DNA from: Sternotherus odoratus
Lineage: Eukaryota > Chordata > Testudines > Kinosternidae
NCBI GenBank assembly: GCA_032164245.1
Contig: JAVMKO010000001.1
Location: 292,627,041-292,691,040, forward strand
DNA: 64,000 nt
Direction: 5' to 3'
Of this stretch, positions 12,944 through 28,574 are shown in pieces. Every line of letters starts with the position of its first letter. Position 1 is the stretch's first letter. The notes below the pieces were generated by a model that was given only the letters and a program-made list of their open reading frames with translations, was not told the origin of the DNA and did no database searches. The translations under genes were made by a program, and so were the position numbers.

Positions 12944-13024
12944 ACAACGGTTACAGCTGTACCGGGCCCCGGACTTCAGGGGGGGCCCCCTGAAGTCTGG
13001 GGCCGGTACAGCTGTAACCGTTGT
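12944..13024. repeat. 81-bp palindrome at the left end of the hAT element
   Basis: The left arm begins ACAACGGTTACAGCTGTACC and the right arm ends GGTACAGCTGTAACCGTTGT. The arms of about 40 bp are complementary except for one indel and one mismatch, and meet at a G/C-rich centre near 12984. It could form a hairpin or cruciform. Confidence 0.8.
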
Positions 13025-13159
13025 CCGGGGCTGTGAGCGAGGCGCGCTCACCAGCCCCCTCCCCCGGCACCCAGCCCCGCCCCCCTTTGCTTCTCCCGGC
13101 CGGCCATGTGGCCGCAGCACATGCCAGGGTTGGGGCCCGCTGGAGGTGGAAGACAGGCC

Positions 13160-14175
13160 GGGGGGGAGCCGCGGGCGGCGGGAGACGGGCGGGGGGAGGG
13201 GCCCGGGCGGCGGGAGACCGGTGGGGGGGGGGCCCGGGCGGCGGGAGACCGGCGGGGGGGGCCCCCGGGCGGCGGGAGACCGGCGGGGGGGGGGCCCGGG
13301 CGGCCCTGGGTGGCGGGAGACCGGCGGGGCCCGCGGGCGGCGGGAGACCGGCGGGGGGGGGGCCCGGGCGGCGGGAGACCGGTGGGGGGGGCCCGGGTGG
13401 TGGGAGACCGGCGGGGGGGGGGCCCCCGGGCGGCGGGAGACCGGCGGGGGGGGGGGCCCGGGCGGCCCTGGGTGGCGGGAGACCGGCGGGGGGGGGGCCC
13501 GCGGGCGGCGGGAGACCGGCGGGGGGGGGCCCGGGCGGCGGGAGACCGGCGGGGGGGGGCCCGGGCGGCGGGAGACCGGCGGGGGGGGCCCGGGTGGCGG
13601 GAGACCGGCGGGGGGGGGGAGCCACGGGCGGCGGGAGACCGGCGGGGGGGGGGGGGAGCCACGGGCGGCGGGAGACCGGCGGGGGGGGCCCGGGCGGCGG
13701 GAGACCGGCGGGGGGGGGGGGGAGCCACGGGCGGCGGGAGACCGGCGGGGGGGGGGAGCCGCGGGCGGCGGGAGACCGGCGGGGGGGGGGCGCCGCGGGC
13801 GGCAGGAGACCGGCGGGGGGGGGGCCCCGCGGGCGGCGGGAGACCGGAGACCGGCGGGGGGGGGGGGAGCCACGGGCGGCGGGAGACCGGCGGGGGGGGG
13901 GAGCCACGGGCGGCGGGAGACCGGCGGGGGGGGGGGGAGCCACGGGCGGCGGGAGACCGGCGGGGGGGGGGGGGGGCCCGGGCGGCGGGAGACCGGCGGG
14001 GGGGGGGCCCCCCGGGCGGCGGGAGACCGGCGGGGGGGGGCCCCCCGGGCGGCGGGAGACCGGCGGGGGGGGCCCCCCGGGCGGCGGGAGACCGGCGGGG
14101 GGGGGGGGGCCGGGGCGGCGGGAGACCGGCGGGGGGGGGGGGCCCGTGGGCGGCGGGAGACTGGCGGGGGGGGGG
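13160..14175. repeat. G-rich minisatellite, about 30 copies of a ~31-36 bp unit
   Basis: The unit is approximately GGCGGGAGACCGGC followed by a run of 7 to 18 G and a short spacer (CCCGGGC, AGCCACGGGC or CCCCCGGGC). I count about 30 GGAGAC cores. Spacer variants are shared among neighbours, which suggests local expansion. The plus strand is extremely G-rich and can form G-quadruplexes. Copy number and G-run lengths in an assembly are probably not exact. Confidence 0.85.
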
Positions 14176-16424
14176 GGGGGCCGTACGGGGCCCCAAAATT
14201 CCTGTCGCCGGCCCTGGTGTGTGGAATGGCCACACGGGATTGTATTTGCCTACAGAAGTGGTGCAGGGATGGATGCTCCACCCACCAATAAGGGCAGTTA
14301 GTGATCAGAGGGGAGGGGGAAGTACCCAGCAGGTACTGTAGTGTAGATACAGGCCCACTAGGCCCCACAGTGAGAATAGTTCCTTTCAGACAGACCATGG
14401 AGCAAGCACGAGTTACTAACAGCTGATCGGTACAGAGTGGCCAACAAAGATGACTGCTTATGCTAGGTACCTCCCCTCCTATCCAAACTATCCCTTTAAA
14501 AACCGAAATAATGCACCCGTCCCCCAGTAATGGCTCAAGTACTAGAGCAGGAAGCCTGCTTTGAATGTTTGTATTGCGGTAGTACCTATAAACCACAACC
14601 AGGGTGCTGGGCCCTGTACACACAGGGCACAACCCCTCCCAATCATCTTTCGGCTAGAGGGGAAAGCTTTATCTGGGCTACTTCTTTCAGCTGCAACACA
14701 TCTATCTCCCATGTCTCCCCACCCGTACCCACCGCGTCTTCGAAACAAGAGCTTCTTCCCAGCCCCCAGGCCGTAACCAAGGACACCTCAGAACTACCTT
14801 AGCTCTCACCGGTCGCAGTCCATCAGAAACTAAGATTCAGGGCTTGTGACTGGCCTCGACTGCCTGCCGTCCCGCAGAGCTGCCACACACCAGATCACTG
14901 ACCCGCTGGAGGCAGGAATTCTCACTGTGACACAAACGCAGCTGTGCTAGAGGCCAGCAGGCTGAGCCATAGCCCAGCGTGAGCTCAGGAACCAGGATGC
15001 AAGAGCAGAAGAAAGTCAGAGGGGTTTAGAGGCCCCATCCGAGGTTCTCTCTCTTCAGCCAAAGAGAAAACCAAACAGGAGATGCAGCAGGTCCCAGAAG
15101 GCAACAGTTAGTTGGAGTTGGCCATTCAGCTCATTGCTCGCTGGGACATTAGTCCAGGGCTATATTTCTGGATTAGAAATAGACTGGCCATAGGACTTTG
15201 GCCAGCCAGCCGAGGAGAAAGAGGAGGACTAGCAAGTCACTCTGTCTGGAGGTGGTGAAGGCACAGAATAGGGCCAGGAGCATCCTTTGCAGACCCTGTC
15301 CCAGGAAACACTTCACATGTTCTCTGCACAACTGGGATCACCGAGCCCTAGAGACCAGGTCAAGGCAACTCATGGGGGAAGGGACCCCAACCAGCGTGAG
15401 CACAGCGAGAGTGCGGCTTTCAGAGCTCTCCGACTCCCTCCAACTGGACCCCATTTTCAGAGCTCTCGGGTCTCAGCCCCTCTGCACTGCCACTCAGCGG
15501 TTCCTCGTCCCCTGGCAACAGATGAGCTTATGGCTCGCTGATACTAGTTCCACGGCCTCGTGAAAGCTACCAGGAAACCCAAAAGCTCATTTGTTGGAGA
15601 ACCAGTTGATAAGGCACAACATTTTGTTGTGTGTTTTGGGACCCTACGCCAATGAGTTGATATTAGGCCATGCGTGCTTCACACATTGGTGTCCCACAGT
15701 GCTTATGGAATTCTCCCGTATTTCCCCCTCCATGGTCTTGGCTAGTGTTTCCCAGTGATTGCGACATGTACCAGCACGTCAGCATTTTACTGCTATTACC
15801 TCACTAGCAATTCCCACAACTTCCATCTCTCTTCTGGAGTAAGCCGGAGCCTACCAGCAGGATCTTCATGAGCGGCCGTGGCTTCCTCTCCATTTTGCAC
15901 ATGCCTTCACAATACGAGCCACTTCCACCCCCAGTCTTGGGGCTCGCTCTGGGATGTTAGGGTGTCAGTTGAACAGGACAGGCAGTGCTAACCAATGGGG
16001 TTCAACACAGAGGCTGGCCACTGACCTACCTAATTGTGGGGCTGCCATTTTTCTTGACAAGGATTTTAAAACAGAAAAGAGGAGATCACGGACTTCCAAG
16101 GTCGAGGTGGTCACCAGCTGCAGGGGAAGGAGAGAAAATGAGTGACTGCTACAGCCAAGAGCCAAGGCTGCTCTCGTTTGTGCCACAAGACATTAAAGTG
16201 ATGCTCTCTGTGAAATGAATTTTTCAGAAGAGGGCACCGTAGCCTAGACTGGAGAGTATGTCATGGACACAAGCTTACTTTGGGGGAGGAGGTAGAGCTA
16301 TTTTCTTGTTCCAAGAGAAAAGCAATCAGAGCCTCTTGCTAAGCATATAGATCAGAGTCCCTTCCTCCCCACTCCCCCACCATGTGTATCAATGGACGTC
16401 TTCAGAGAAAAGAGGCATCAAAGA

Positions 16425-19445
<3,021 letters not shown>

Positions 19446-19510
19446 TTAGCAGGAACAACCTCCTTCACTGACCGGCTGCTCTTGAGGCTTTTCCAGTTTT
19501 ATATCGATCA
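19446..19510 (-). CDS. RAB6A: RAB6A exon 8, coding part (C-terminus, prenylation motif)
   Basis: It encodes residues 189-208 plus the TAA stop, after completing Met188 (A from exon 7 + TG). The translation is [20 protein letters not shown]. The final Cys-Ser-Cys is the double geranylgeranylation motif that anchors RAB6A in Golgi membranes. The acceptor AG lies at 19511-19512 and the phase fits exon 7. The sequence matches RAB6A rather than RAB6B, which has a different tail (PQEPPASEGG). The 65-bp coding part continues directly into the 3' UTR. Confidence 0.96.
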
Positions 19511-21940
19511 CTGGAAGCAGCGAGTTAAGGCAAACAAGTCGGAGCACTCCCGCCTTGGCCCTGCTGGTCTGAAGTCAGCCTCCTTCTCAATATGGGACCC
19601 ATCCTCGTTCTGCCATATTTCTCTGCACTGCCTCTACGTGGGGCTTTAGGCTGGCATTTTAGAGACGCCTAACAGCTAGGCACCAGCTCCCACGGGTGTT
19701 CAATGGGGAACCTCCCTTGAAAATCCCAGCCTCAGATACAAGACAGACCCCTTTACTGATTTGAGATTTGTGCTAGTTACCTAACGGGGTGCCAGGCCAG
19801 GCTTGGGATGGCCTTGTCAAGCTCTTAGGAATGCCGTGCCCACCCCTGGAAGATCTTTCCCTCCCTGCTGTCTCCTAATCACCACCTCCTGTTTCCAAGA
19901 TAGTCAGTCGCACAGTAGGAAACGAAATTGAAGATCTAGGACACTGCTAGATTGACAATGGCTTGTATGCCCAGTGTCTCAGACCACCAGGGCTAGAGAC
20001 AAATACTATATTCAGTCTTTGCTTTCCAGTGAGAGAGAAGAGCAGCTTTCAGTGGTGGGGAGACACCGAAAAGCGGCTTACTGAGGGAGCAGAAACACGC
20101 CCCAGCCAGCAGAGCCCAGCAAGAGCAGAGAGACGCTTGCTCTCTTCCCTCCCTCAACCCTGCTATTACCAACTATCAGACAGCAGCTCCTGCAGGTCCC
20201 CCTTCCCTGGCTGCAGCTCCAGGCCCACTTCATCAACCCTCCCCAACTCACCCTTCAGCAACCCCCTCCATAGCCCAAAGCCCACAATCCGTTCCATTTA
20301 CAGAGGACTGCGGGCACGGGTGTACCCCAGGACAATTTTTCAACCACTCTCTGGGCCAGGGAAGACGGAAAGCAACTGACACAGAGTATGTCTCTCCTAG
20401 GCCCGGCAAACTGTGAAAATTGGATTATAAAGAGAGTTGTCCTGGTTATCTTGCCATTTTAGTAGCCATCATCTTAAAGTCAACACTGCAGCTGTACCTC
20501 CTCTGAAAGCAGGAACTCAGATTTCTAATGGCACGAAGCCAAGGCGTCAATCACAAGGCTCGCGGGGCAGATCCTACATTCAGGACCCTTTCTTCCAGCC
20601 TGCAACCACCTCCACACTTCAAAGGTATTCAACCTGCAGCTCCTGCACTTCAACAGGGCTGGACACGTGAAGTGGGAGGAGTTTAAGAGAACTCCTATCT
20701 GACTGGTTACAAGCATCTGCTCCTCCTCACACCCCTTCTCCCCGAGCACCTACAAGGGCTGGACACACACAGCGATAAGTTGTCTTGCTCTTTACCTGCT
20801 GCAGAAAGTCCAACTGGAAAGTGGCCTGATTGCTCTCCCATTTGGAGACTGGATTGACTCCCTGATGGAGGCAGCAGGAGCCACCGCATGCGGGACTGAG
20901 AATCTAACAGGGTCCTTCTCATTAATTAAATGAGCACTGATCAGCCTGTCAGTTGTGTGCTGCTGAGAAAAGGTCCTTGATTAATCAAGTATGTGTCAGA
21001 CAGAAAGCCCAGGATTTAGCAGCTGCAACCTACAGCTGCTAAAATCATGGGCTTTCCTCTGCAACAAATGTGATGCTGAAAGGGTCTTTAGCTTACATCT
21101 GATACATTCACTTCCTCCACTCCAGGTGTGCTCTCTTACACTTCCTGCCTCATTCCTTGCCAAACAGTACTACAGACCTCCACCTTCACTGACTCACAAT
21201 GCCAGCTACGTATTTGAAACAAATTATCCCCTAAAATCTCCCTTCTATCCTCTACCTGCTTTTTCAAATAAGATCAAGATCTGTTGTGATTTCCTCTCCT
21301 ACTTCTCCACTCTTATTCCCTTGTCATCCATGCTGATTCACCTCTCATTCTCCAACTTCTCCAGCACCACCCACTCGCATTCCAATGCCCTCTCTTTCTC
21401 AATACCTGCTCTCTCCTTCTGCGTCATCCCCTTGAGATAAGCATGCTCACATCCCCTATACTCAAAAGACGACCTGTTTCCAGTGACTATGCCGTTTCCC
21501 TTCTTCCTTGCAGCGTCAAGAGAAGCAGAGATGATGGGGGAGGAAGAGGAAGTAGAAGGTCCAAGATGTGGCCAGGAAGAGGTCGGAGATTGATTGCAAC
21601 TGAGGGGTTGTAGGCGGTGCTGAGTTTGAGGATTGCACCCAACTTGGGTTTTGTGACTATTGCCTACCTCTGAGCAAAGCACCTCCTGAGGAAATCTGAT
21701 GCCTCTCTCTAAGCAGCTCCTGTCAGAGCACCCCCCGCCTTTTCTCTTGACAATGAGCGATCTTCACTGCAGGCTACTCTGAAACCTACCTTTACGTTCC
21801 TGACCTGCCTCCACTCAGCTGTCGTTCCCCCGAAGCCCTCCTCATTCTTTAGCCACTGACAATGCACTGATCTCCTGTTATTCGGGCCTGTAGCGTTGAG
21901 TCAGTTTGGCACCCAAGCCTTGCAGCTTCGTCCTCTAGAA

Positions 21941-22291
21941 CAGGGGTTCTCCACCTTTTTCTATGAGCCCCTCCCCCGCAAAACATGCTATAAAAACTCC
22001 ACCGCCCACCTGTGCCACAACAACTGGTTTTCTGCATATAAAAGCCAGGGCTGGCATTGGGGGGTAGCAGGCAGAGCAACTGCCTGGGGCCCCATTCCAC
22101 AGGGGGCCTCACGAAGCTACATTGCTCAAGCTTCAGCAGGACTCAGGGCCCCGGGTTTCAGTTCCATGCGGCAGGACTTTGGCTTTCTGCCCTGGGTCCC
22201 AGCAAGTCTAACACTGGCCATACTTGGATGCCGCCCTGAAACCTGACCGCGCCCCCCCAGGGACCCCTTGAACCTTGGTTGAGAACCACTG
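21941..22291. mobile_element. hAT-type non-autonomous element, 351 bp
   Basis: Left end CAGGGGTTCTCCACC, right end GGTTGAGAACCACTG: inverted repeats typical of hAT/Charlie-like elements. The flanks CTCTAGAA (21933-21940) and CTCTATAA (22292-22299) are an 8-bp target duplication with one mismatch. It sits within an L2-like LINE remnant. Confidence 0.75.
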
Positions 22292-22299
22292 CTCTATAA

Positions 22300-22760
22300 A
22301 AACATCTCAGATCCAGCCTTCTCCGTCCAGACCACAAACTCTCCCGGGCTCTCTCTTGACTACTGCAAACTCCTTCTCTTTAGCCTCCTTGACATCCACC
22401 CTGTTCAAAATGCTGGGCTGAGAATTCCCTGGCCTGGTGATCTAATCATGTCAGCCCCCTTTTAATCCCCTTTTCCACCACATTCAATTCAGGCCTCGTC
22501 CCACTTCCAAGGCACTTCCCAGCTGACCATCCCTACACCTATCCACTCCTGTCACTGCACAACCCTCACCCCTCCACTCCACCAGAGATCCAAAGATCAA
22601 CACCTCCCCCTCTGCCTCTTTACAGCTTATTCCACAAGTCTCCTTGCACTTTCTTCCACGCTGCTTCTACAGTGAGAGTGTTCCGTGCTGAACTAGTCTC
22701 ATGCCCTTTCCTCAACTTACGTCTCTGTGATGCCTATAAGCAAGTCAACGACAACCAGAC
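22300..22760 (+). mobile_element. L2/L3-like LINE remnant (reverse transcriptase 3' part)
   Basis: Translating from 22355 gives LDYCKLLLFSLLDIHPVQNA, which resembles the conserved LDYCNSLL...LQ-VQNAA block in the C-terminal part of L2/CR1-clade reverse transcriptases. The rest has decayed. Related LINE sequence may extend left of the hAT insertion at 21941. Confidence 0.55.
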
Positions 22761-22859
22761 GGCCATCGGGGCAGGTTTTATATTTATACCTCTCCCTCCC
22801 CCATCCCGTGTCTGTTACTCAGGGACTGCATGCCCCCTAGCTGTGTATCCCCAGAATTA

Positions 22860-22973
<114 letters not shown>

Positions 22974-23235
22974 TTAAAAGCGTAGTAACACTTGTGACCA
23001 TGTGTTCCAATTCTGCTGGACAAAACACAATGACTTCATACATGCTGGTCTACTGTCTCGAAATCTGCACTGACTACCCTAAGAGACCAACACCCACGGT
23101 AACCTTTGGATCTGGGACACTGGGAAGTGCACATCCTTGTTAACACTGGAAGTTAAATTAGTTGGACTCGCTAGCGACGCAGTAACAGTTAAACAATTCA
23201 TCAATGGCTTTGGAAACAAGGAACTAATTGTGGGA

Positions 23236-23335
23236 GACGGGAACCCCTGAGTTCCAATCTTGGCTATGGCACCGATTTGCAGAATGACCATAGGCAAATC
23301 ACTTCATCTTGGACAGTTTACCCAACATGAGAACC
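23236..23335 (+). mobile_element. MIR-like SINE fragment
   Basis: The successive blocks GAGTTCCAATCTTGGCTATG, then GACCATAGGCAAATCACTTC, follow the order of MIR/CORE-SINE sequence. Decayed. Confidence 0.5.
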
Positions 23336-24854
23336 GAGAGCCTCCCAACTCCATGGAAAGCTGTGTTAGTTATCAGTTACATGTTCACAGCAATGTACCA
23401 TGCACTAGACAGATGCCAAGTTCTAGCATGAGACCGTATGCCTCACGTGTAGGGAGATTCTGGCTCTTGCTATACTTTCTTTGCTTGTCTGTCCTTTGCA
23501 CTTATTCATACTTTTGCCTCTAATTCATACCTGTCCAAGCACATTTTCACTGTATGTCCAGCTATGTGGGGTTTTAAAGCGAGGGACGACACTGAAACCT
23601 ACCTTTTCCGTGCCTTCTACAATTAGCCAGTGTCTTTTCTGTACTGTGGAGCTCAGTTTTGTGTAGCGTCTGCCAGATAGCGTTTCCCCAGCCCCCTGGA
23701 CAAACAACCTGCAACCATTTGCCACAAAGGGCTTATGCCACCAATCCCATTCACTATTTCACTGTCAGTAACATATTTCCTAACGTTTTATATCTGAGTT
23801 CATGTGTGGCATGGGAAATGTTTTCCTCGCGCTGTGGAATTCTGATATTTCCCTGCAGGAGACTCATGTCCTGAAGGATTGTGCCTTTGCTGACCCGTGT
23901 TCTCCCACAGTCGCTGGGAGAACCAGCCATGTGAAGCAGATGAGAAAGGCACAGCCCTCCACAGCGCCATTCTGTGTTTTCCAATGCCTCTGGAAATGAT
24001 GTACTGCCTCAGATAGAATCCTCTGGGGTGTGAGGAGAGGAGATGCACGAGATTACCCGCTTTTCCTCTTTCTGTAACCCTTGCAGAACAAGCCCATCAA
24101 CAGCAGAGGTTTGGATCTGTGCTAGTGTACGCAGCACGTGCCCAGTAGCAGACAAGAGTGACACTCACATGCCGAGTCAGTGAAACGTTCACAAGATTAA
24201 CACTGAGCTTACCATGCACGACACACCTGTGTGTTCAGAGGTATCATGGGCACTGGGCTGGAAGATTCCAGGTACTTGGGAGTTTTGCAGTCAGTTGGCT
24301 GAGCACATACATGCAATTGCTGCTGAGGAGCCACACACTATAACCTGCAGACACCATGCTTGCTACAGAAACAGACACCGAGTATCCCAACCCCACAGTC
24401 ATTGTGTCAGCCTCAGAGTAGTGTCCCTTTGAAGGCATCCCATTATTCTTTCAATCTCTTTGGATAACACCAAGCTTTCTTCCAGCTACTCCAATAACCC
24501 AGCTTCCACTGGAAACTGGGGAAATTGGAGAGCTACTTCAAGAGAAGCTGTTATTTACCACCTGTAAGCAATGAGGAAATGAAATTCAATAAGACTTTGT
24601 TGGAATGACCAGCTATGCAAGTGTTGCGGGAATAAAAAAGACCAACCCGTCACCTGTAGGCGTGATCTTCCCAGGGCAGGGCTACACACTGTGTTTGGAG
24701 TCTGGCCTATGTCAGTCTGTCATTACTAATTCGGTGGCAGGCTGGCTGCTCAAAGGTGTGATGCCAAACTAACAAGAGGTATGAGAGGCAGTAGCAAAGC
24801 AAGATTCCCCGCATGGCACCTATCAACCTCTCATCCCTGTTCTTGAGTGATCAG

Positions 24855-24965
24855 CGTTCACATCGCACTCCCTGTCAGTGCTCGGCCGAAGCCGGGGAAG
24901 CTAATGATCAAATTCAGTGATGAATCCTGGTCATGGGTCGCCTGAAGCACATTGCTCTTCCACTA
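24855..24965. repeat. Unclassified interspersed repeat, copy 1
   Basis: It shares the blocks CCGAAGCCGGGGAAGCTA, GATCAAATTCAGTGATGAAT (approximately) and GGTCATGGGTCGCCTGA with the sequence at 54895-55010 (same order and orientation). I do not recognise the family. The CDS nearest is RAB6A exon 7, 1.9 kb away. Confidence 0.5.
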
Positions 24966-26199
24966 AGGAGGGACAATCTCAAAAATTTCCATTCATCTCC
25001 ATTCTCTATGTCCATTCAGTCCTTAGCCAACAAAACTATCACCTGCGCAATGTTCACCAGGACATGAGAACACAACAAACTTATTTCAGGGAGGTACAGT
25101 AAGACTCTGATGGCTGAAGCACCAATCTGGGATGGATTTGAACCAATGACCTAGAAGTACAAAACTTTGTATCCTGGTGCGGGTCTCCATGTCCTCCCGC
25201 AATTCCCCTGAACCATCCAGTCGGTCAGAAAGGTTTAACTGAATTCTCGTACACCAGCTACAATAAAGCAATGAAGAGCAGCCACTGACAAGAAATACCA
25301 ACAAAGCACGTCAGCTTTTCAGATGCTTAACGATACTGTTCATCGGGGTGGATTGGAGGCAGGCAGGCAGGCAAGGAAACCTATAGGATAAATGCCTGTT
25401 CTTCTTAAGTGTGAATGGATGGAAGGATTTGCTGATCAGGAAATAATTAAACCACAATTTGGCATGTTAATATACAGAGGGGAACTAGACTTAAGTATCT
25501 GGGCAGCTTGGGTCGTGGTATCAACACATCCTATCAGAGAGTCAATTTCTTGCTCCTGCCTCACATCCCTTCCCCCACCTCTGCTTCCCAAAAGAGAGTC
25601 CTCCCAGCATACTTCCTATAGAACTGCTAGGAAAAGCAGCACTGTCTCCAATGCATTTTTCAAGAGGCCGTTTTTTAAACAAGACAGACATTGGCACTTT
25701 GCCTGCCCCACAGGAGGAAGTCGGGGAGAGAGAAAGTCTCCCTCTTTCCCGTATGATCAGCAGGATTTTCATGGCTATTATGATCAAATGATTTGCAGAC
25801 AGCTCTGCCAACCCCATTACTTTTATTCATATTTAAAGAGGGGTTTGGTCGGTTCTCTCAATATAAAATTGATCACCCTCCTTAAGAGACAAAATCTTTA
25901 CAGTCAGTGATCCAAGAACCTACTTAAGATCCCATCTCTTCTTCCTCTAGTCCTGAGAGTCTAGTAGTATTATATTAGTGCCCATTGCTCTTCCAGAACT
26001 GAAATGCCTTATTCTCTTTCAGTGGTGACTTTGGGATAAGCAAAAAATGTGGTCACACATAATTGGCAGTGGCTGAATTCCCCCTTTGCCAACTCATCCT
26101 TTCCTGCTTAGCATTTCATTTGTTCTCCAAGCATTCACTACCAAGCTGGTCAAATTTTACATTTGAGGCACCAATGTGCTTTATCAGTTGAGTCCTATA

Positions 26200-26367
26200 C
26201 AGACGCTCCGTGACTTACGGAAATCCGAGTTAAGGAAAAAGCTCTGTAAGCTAAAAATAGATTTTTTGTGGTGTAATGGCTGGAGATACATCTCCAATTT
26301 AACGCAAAATTCAACTTATGCAAGGCATTCCGGAATGGAATGCCTTATGTAAATTAGGGAGCGTCTG
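26200..26367. mobile_element. TA-flanked MITE (Tc1/mariner type), 168 bp
   Basis: The ends CAGACGCTCC and GGAGCGTCTG are perfect 10-bp inverted repeats, flanked by TA on both sides (26198-26199 and 26368-26369). The interior TTACGGAAATCCGAGTTA style resembles pogo/Tigger-derived MITEs. No coding capacity. Confidence 0.75.
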
Positions 26368-27116
26368 TAATGAATGCCTCCCTCCAGCAAGGAATGCAAG
26401 TCTCACTTCACGGCTGCCACCTTTATGACTGGGCCTCTGGATGTAGAACAGTCCTATAAAATAATCTAGACTTTTCTGGGGCAGGATTGTTTCATCCCCA
26501 CATTGCAATACAAACGGACATCAAACTCGTATCAAAAGGCCCACAAGTTTCTCATCAGGATCATCCCATTGTCAGGGGAGGTGGCAGCCTTCCCACCCCT
26601 GTCAAAGAATCCTTAGAAGCTGGCTGGCTCTCAGGTCTCGTGGCCTCTGCAGGGCCGGATCTCTGCTGTCCAAAGTCCTGCAGGTCTGTCTCAGACACAG
26701 TGAATGTGGTTTTTAGGAGCTGAAAATATAGTCACCTCTAAAACGTTTACACAAGAAAAACTGAACACAGATGGCAAGATCTTCAGGGCAGGGAAATTGC
26801 CTTTAAAGCACCATGAACATTTATGACGGCTGTATAAATAATAATAAACTGAGCAGCAGGACAATGTAGCCTAGTGAGCACTTATGTTCAACGGGATGCT
26901 CTCCTCATTCCCAGCCCTGGAACGACACAAAGAAGGTGGGAGTCAGATGGAGGTGTCAAAAGAGAAGGTGCTGGCACAAAATAATTCAAGAGCAGAAAGT
27001 CACCACGACCAACAGTATCAAGCCAAGAGTATGGAAGGAATTTAAGAATGAAAGGCCTGAGCGGCCAACCAAAATGTGTACTATCAACCATTAGACACTC
27101 ATAGTATAACTGGCAA

Positions 27117-27255
27117 TGAGGAGTCCGGTGAGCTTTTTTACCTACGAAAGCTTATGCCCAAGTAAATATCTTACGGTCAAGTAGTCTTTGAAGTGCTACC
27201 AGACTCCTTGCTGTTTTCATGGATACAGACTAACACAGCTACCCTATGATACTTG
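27117..27255. repeat. Fragment of an interspersed repeat family related to the intron 5 foldback
   Basis: It contains TACGAAAGCTTATGCCCAAG and AGACTAACACAGCTACCC (approximate spacing). The same vocabulary (ACGAAAG-TTATGC, TTAGTCT) is found at 29590-29704 and in the foldback at 37543-37722. The family is common in sauropsid genomes; I cannot name it securely. Confidence 0.5.
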
Positions 27256-27959
27256 ATACCATACTAGAGAGTGGCAAATTGATCTGAAGGTTGGGTGACC
27301 CGTCCCATACGGAAGCATTTCATTTGTGAAAGACATGCCTCAAATGACACAAAAATAGAACTAGGTCTTTAGAACTTCAAGGGTGCTTTACTTCACCCTT
27401 CACTTCAGGCACACTTAACCCAAATTCTCAGAGAAGGGTCCACTCTCTAGGTATTTTTCACCTGGCCTAGTTCCGTTCTCACAATTTCCTGTCAGTCTCA
27501 AATTAAAGCCCCGTCTGGCTTCAGGATCTATCCTGGGGAAACTCCTCTCCCGAGCCCCCCCAAATATGGTATCTATATTGTAGGCAAAGCACAAGTAACC
27601 CACAAGTGAACTTAGCCCTATTACTCCACATCAAGGAAACTCAACCAAATCCCATATACAAACAGACCTAGCTACTCTCTGTTCCTCTGCATCACACGTG
27701 GCTACTCTGCCACACAAGTTGGTCTTCTCTTTAGGAAAGTCAGTAGGGGTGGACTCTGGGATTTACACCACTGATAAGGTAAGTGTGGGCATTGGGCAGC
27801 CCAGCATGGCTCCTGGGGCAGAAAATCTATTCTAATTATTCGAGGATGTCAATAAAAGCTGAGAGAGAACGGGCAGATATAATTCAGACTTTCGATCCTG
27901 CAAGAAGTTGTTAAAGCAATTTAAGGGGCCAAGAGGAGAGGAATAAAGTTCTGTCAAGC

Positions 27960-28400
27960 ATGAGAAACTGGCTAAGAGGGAAAACAAGGAACGAAATGTT
28001 TATTTTCAACAAGGCATAAAGCTGGCTGCCTCAAGGATCTGTAGTAAGGTTTAGTGCTTTAAGTGATCTGGAGAAAGGGGAAGGAGGGAAGATGGGGGGA
28101 GAGAAACTACCAAGCTGGCAAGAGTCGCAGACAAGTGAGTGATTGGTGATTTAGGTTCATCTAACCTGAGGAATTCCAGAGGGACTTCAAGCTAGCCAAA
28201 TGGGTTGCACCATGGCAGATGAAATTCACTTTGGACAAATGCAAGTTAATGCACATTAGAAAAATAACTTGAACTACTCAACCAGATTTGCTGGTTATGG
28301 ACAGCTCAATAAATCTGCTAGATGCAGAGCAGCAGTCGAAAAATGTTAGGATGCTCACAGAATGGATGACGAGACTGTGAGCGAAAAAAACCCTCAAGTA
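27960..28400 (+). mobile_element. Decayed CR1 LINE fragment
   Basis: GCAGATGAAATTCACTTTGG and ACAAATGCAAGTTAATGCAC match the CR1 reverse transcriptase region around the (N/K)FN-DKC motif. The reading frame is broken by many changes. Confidence 0.6.
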
Positions 28401-28574
28401 CCCTCCTATGGCTATTTCACCATCCAGTTCAAAGTACATACTACTGAAAAGGAAAATTCAAAGTCATCATCAATCCTATTTCCCAGTTATGTATTTCGGG
28501 TACTTGTACTCGAGACCTCATTACTGTAGTATGAATATTTTCACTCTAATTACCCTGGGAGCTAGGGTACGGCT

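Larger units (their letters stand above)
12923..14216. mobile_element. hAT-type non-autonomous element carrying a G-rich minisatellite
   Basis: The left end CAGGGCCGGCGACAGG is an exact inverted copy of the right end CCTGTCGCCGGCCCTG. Both ends are flanked by a perfect 8-bp direct repeat GTGTGTGG (12915-12922 and 14217-14224), the hallmark of hAT insertion. The 1294-bp interior contains an 81-bp palindrome next to the left end and about 1 kb of tandem repeats. There is no transposase. The long proline/glycine/arginine-rich reading frames in it are by-products of the repeat. Confidence 0.8.
900..16420. other. Intergenic region between the two convergent 3' ends
   Basis: No exon with conserved coding content and splice sites was recognised here. 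The region is GC-rich compared with the rest of the window, has many G or C homopolymers (for example G16 at 2444-2459 and G14 at 7470-7483), and holds MIR-like and DNA-transposon remnants. The long reading frames in 4777-6111 and 12869-14632 fall in repeats. Unique stretches such as 14300-16400 show nothing further that I can name. Confidence 0.5.

Noticed and set aside
13160..14175. CRISPR array
   Set aside because: Repeats are contiguous with no unique spacers, and the DNA is eukaryotic.
12869..14632. Long proline/glycine/arginine-rich open frames on both strands (up to 587 codons)
   Set aside because: They are translations of the G-rich minisatellite in several frames at once, so they reflect repeat composition, not a gene.
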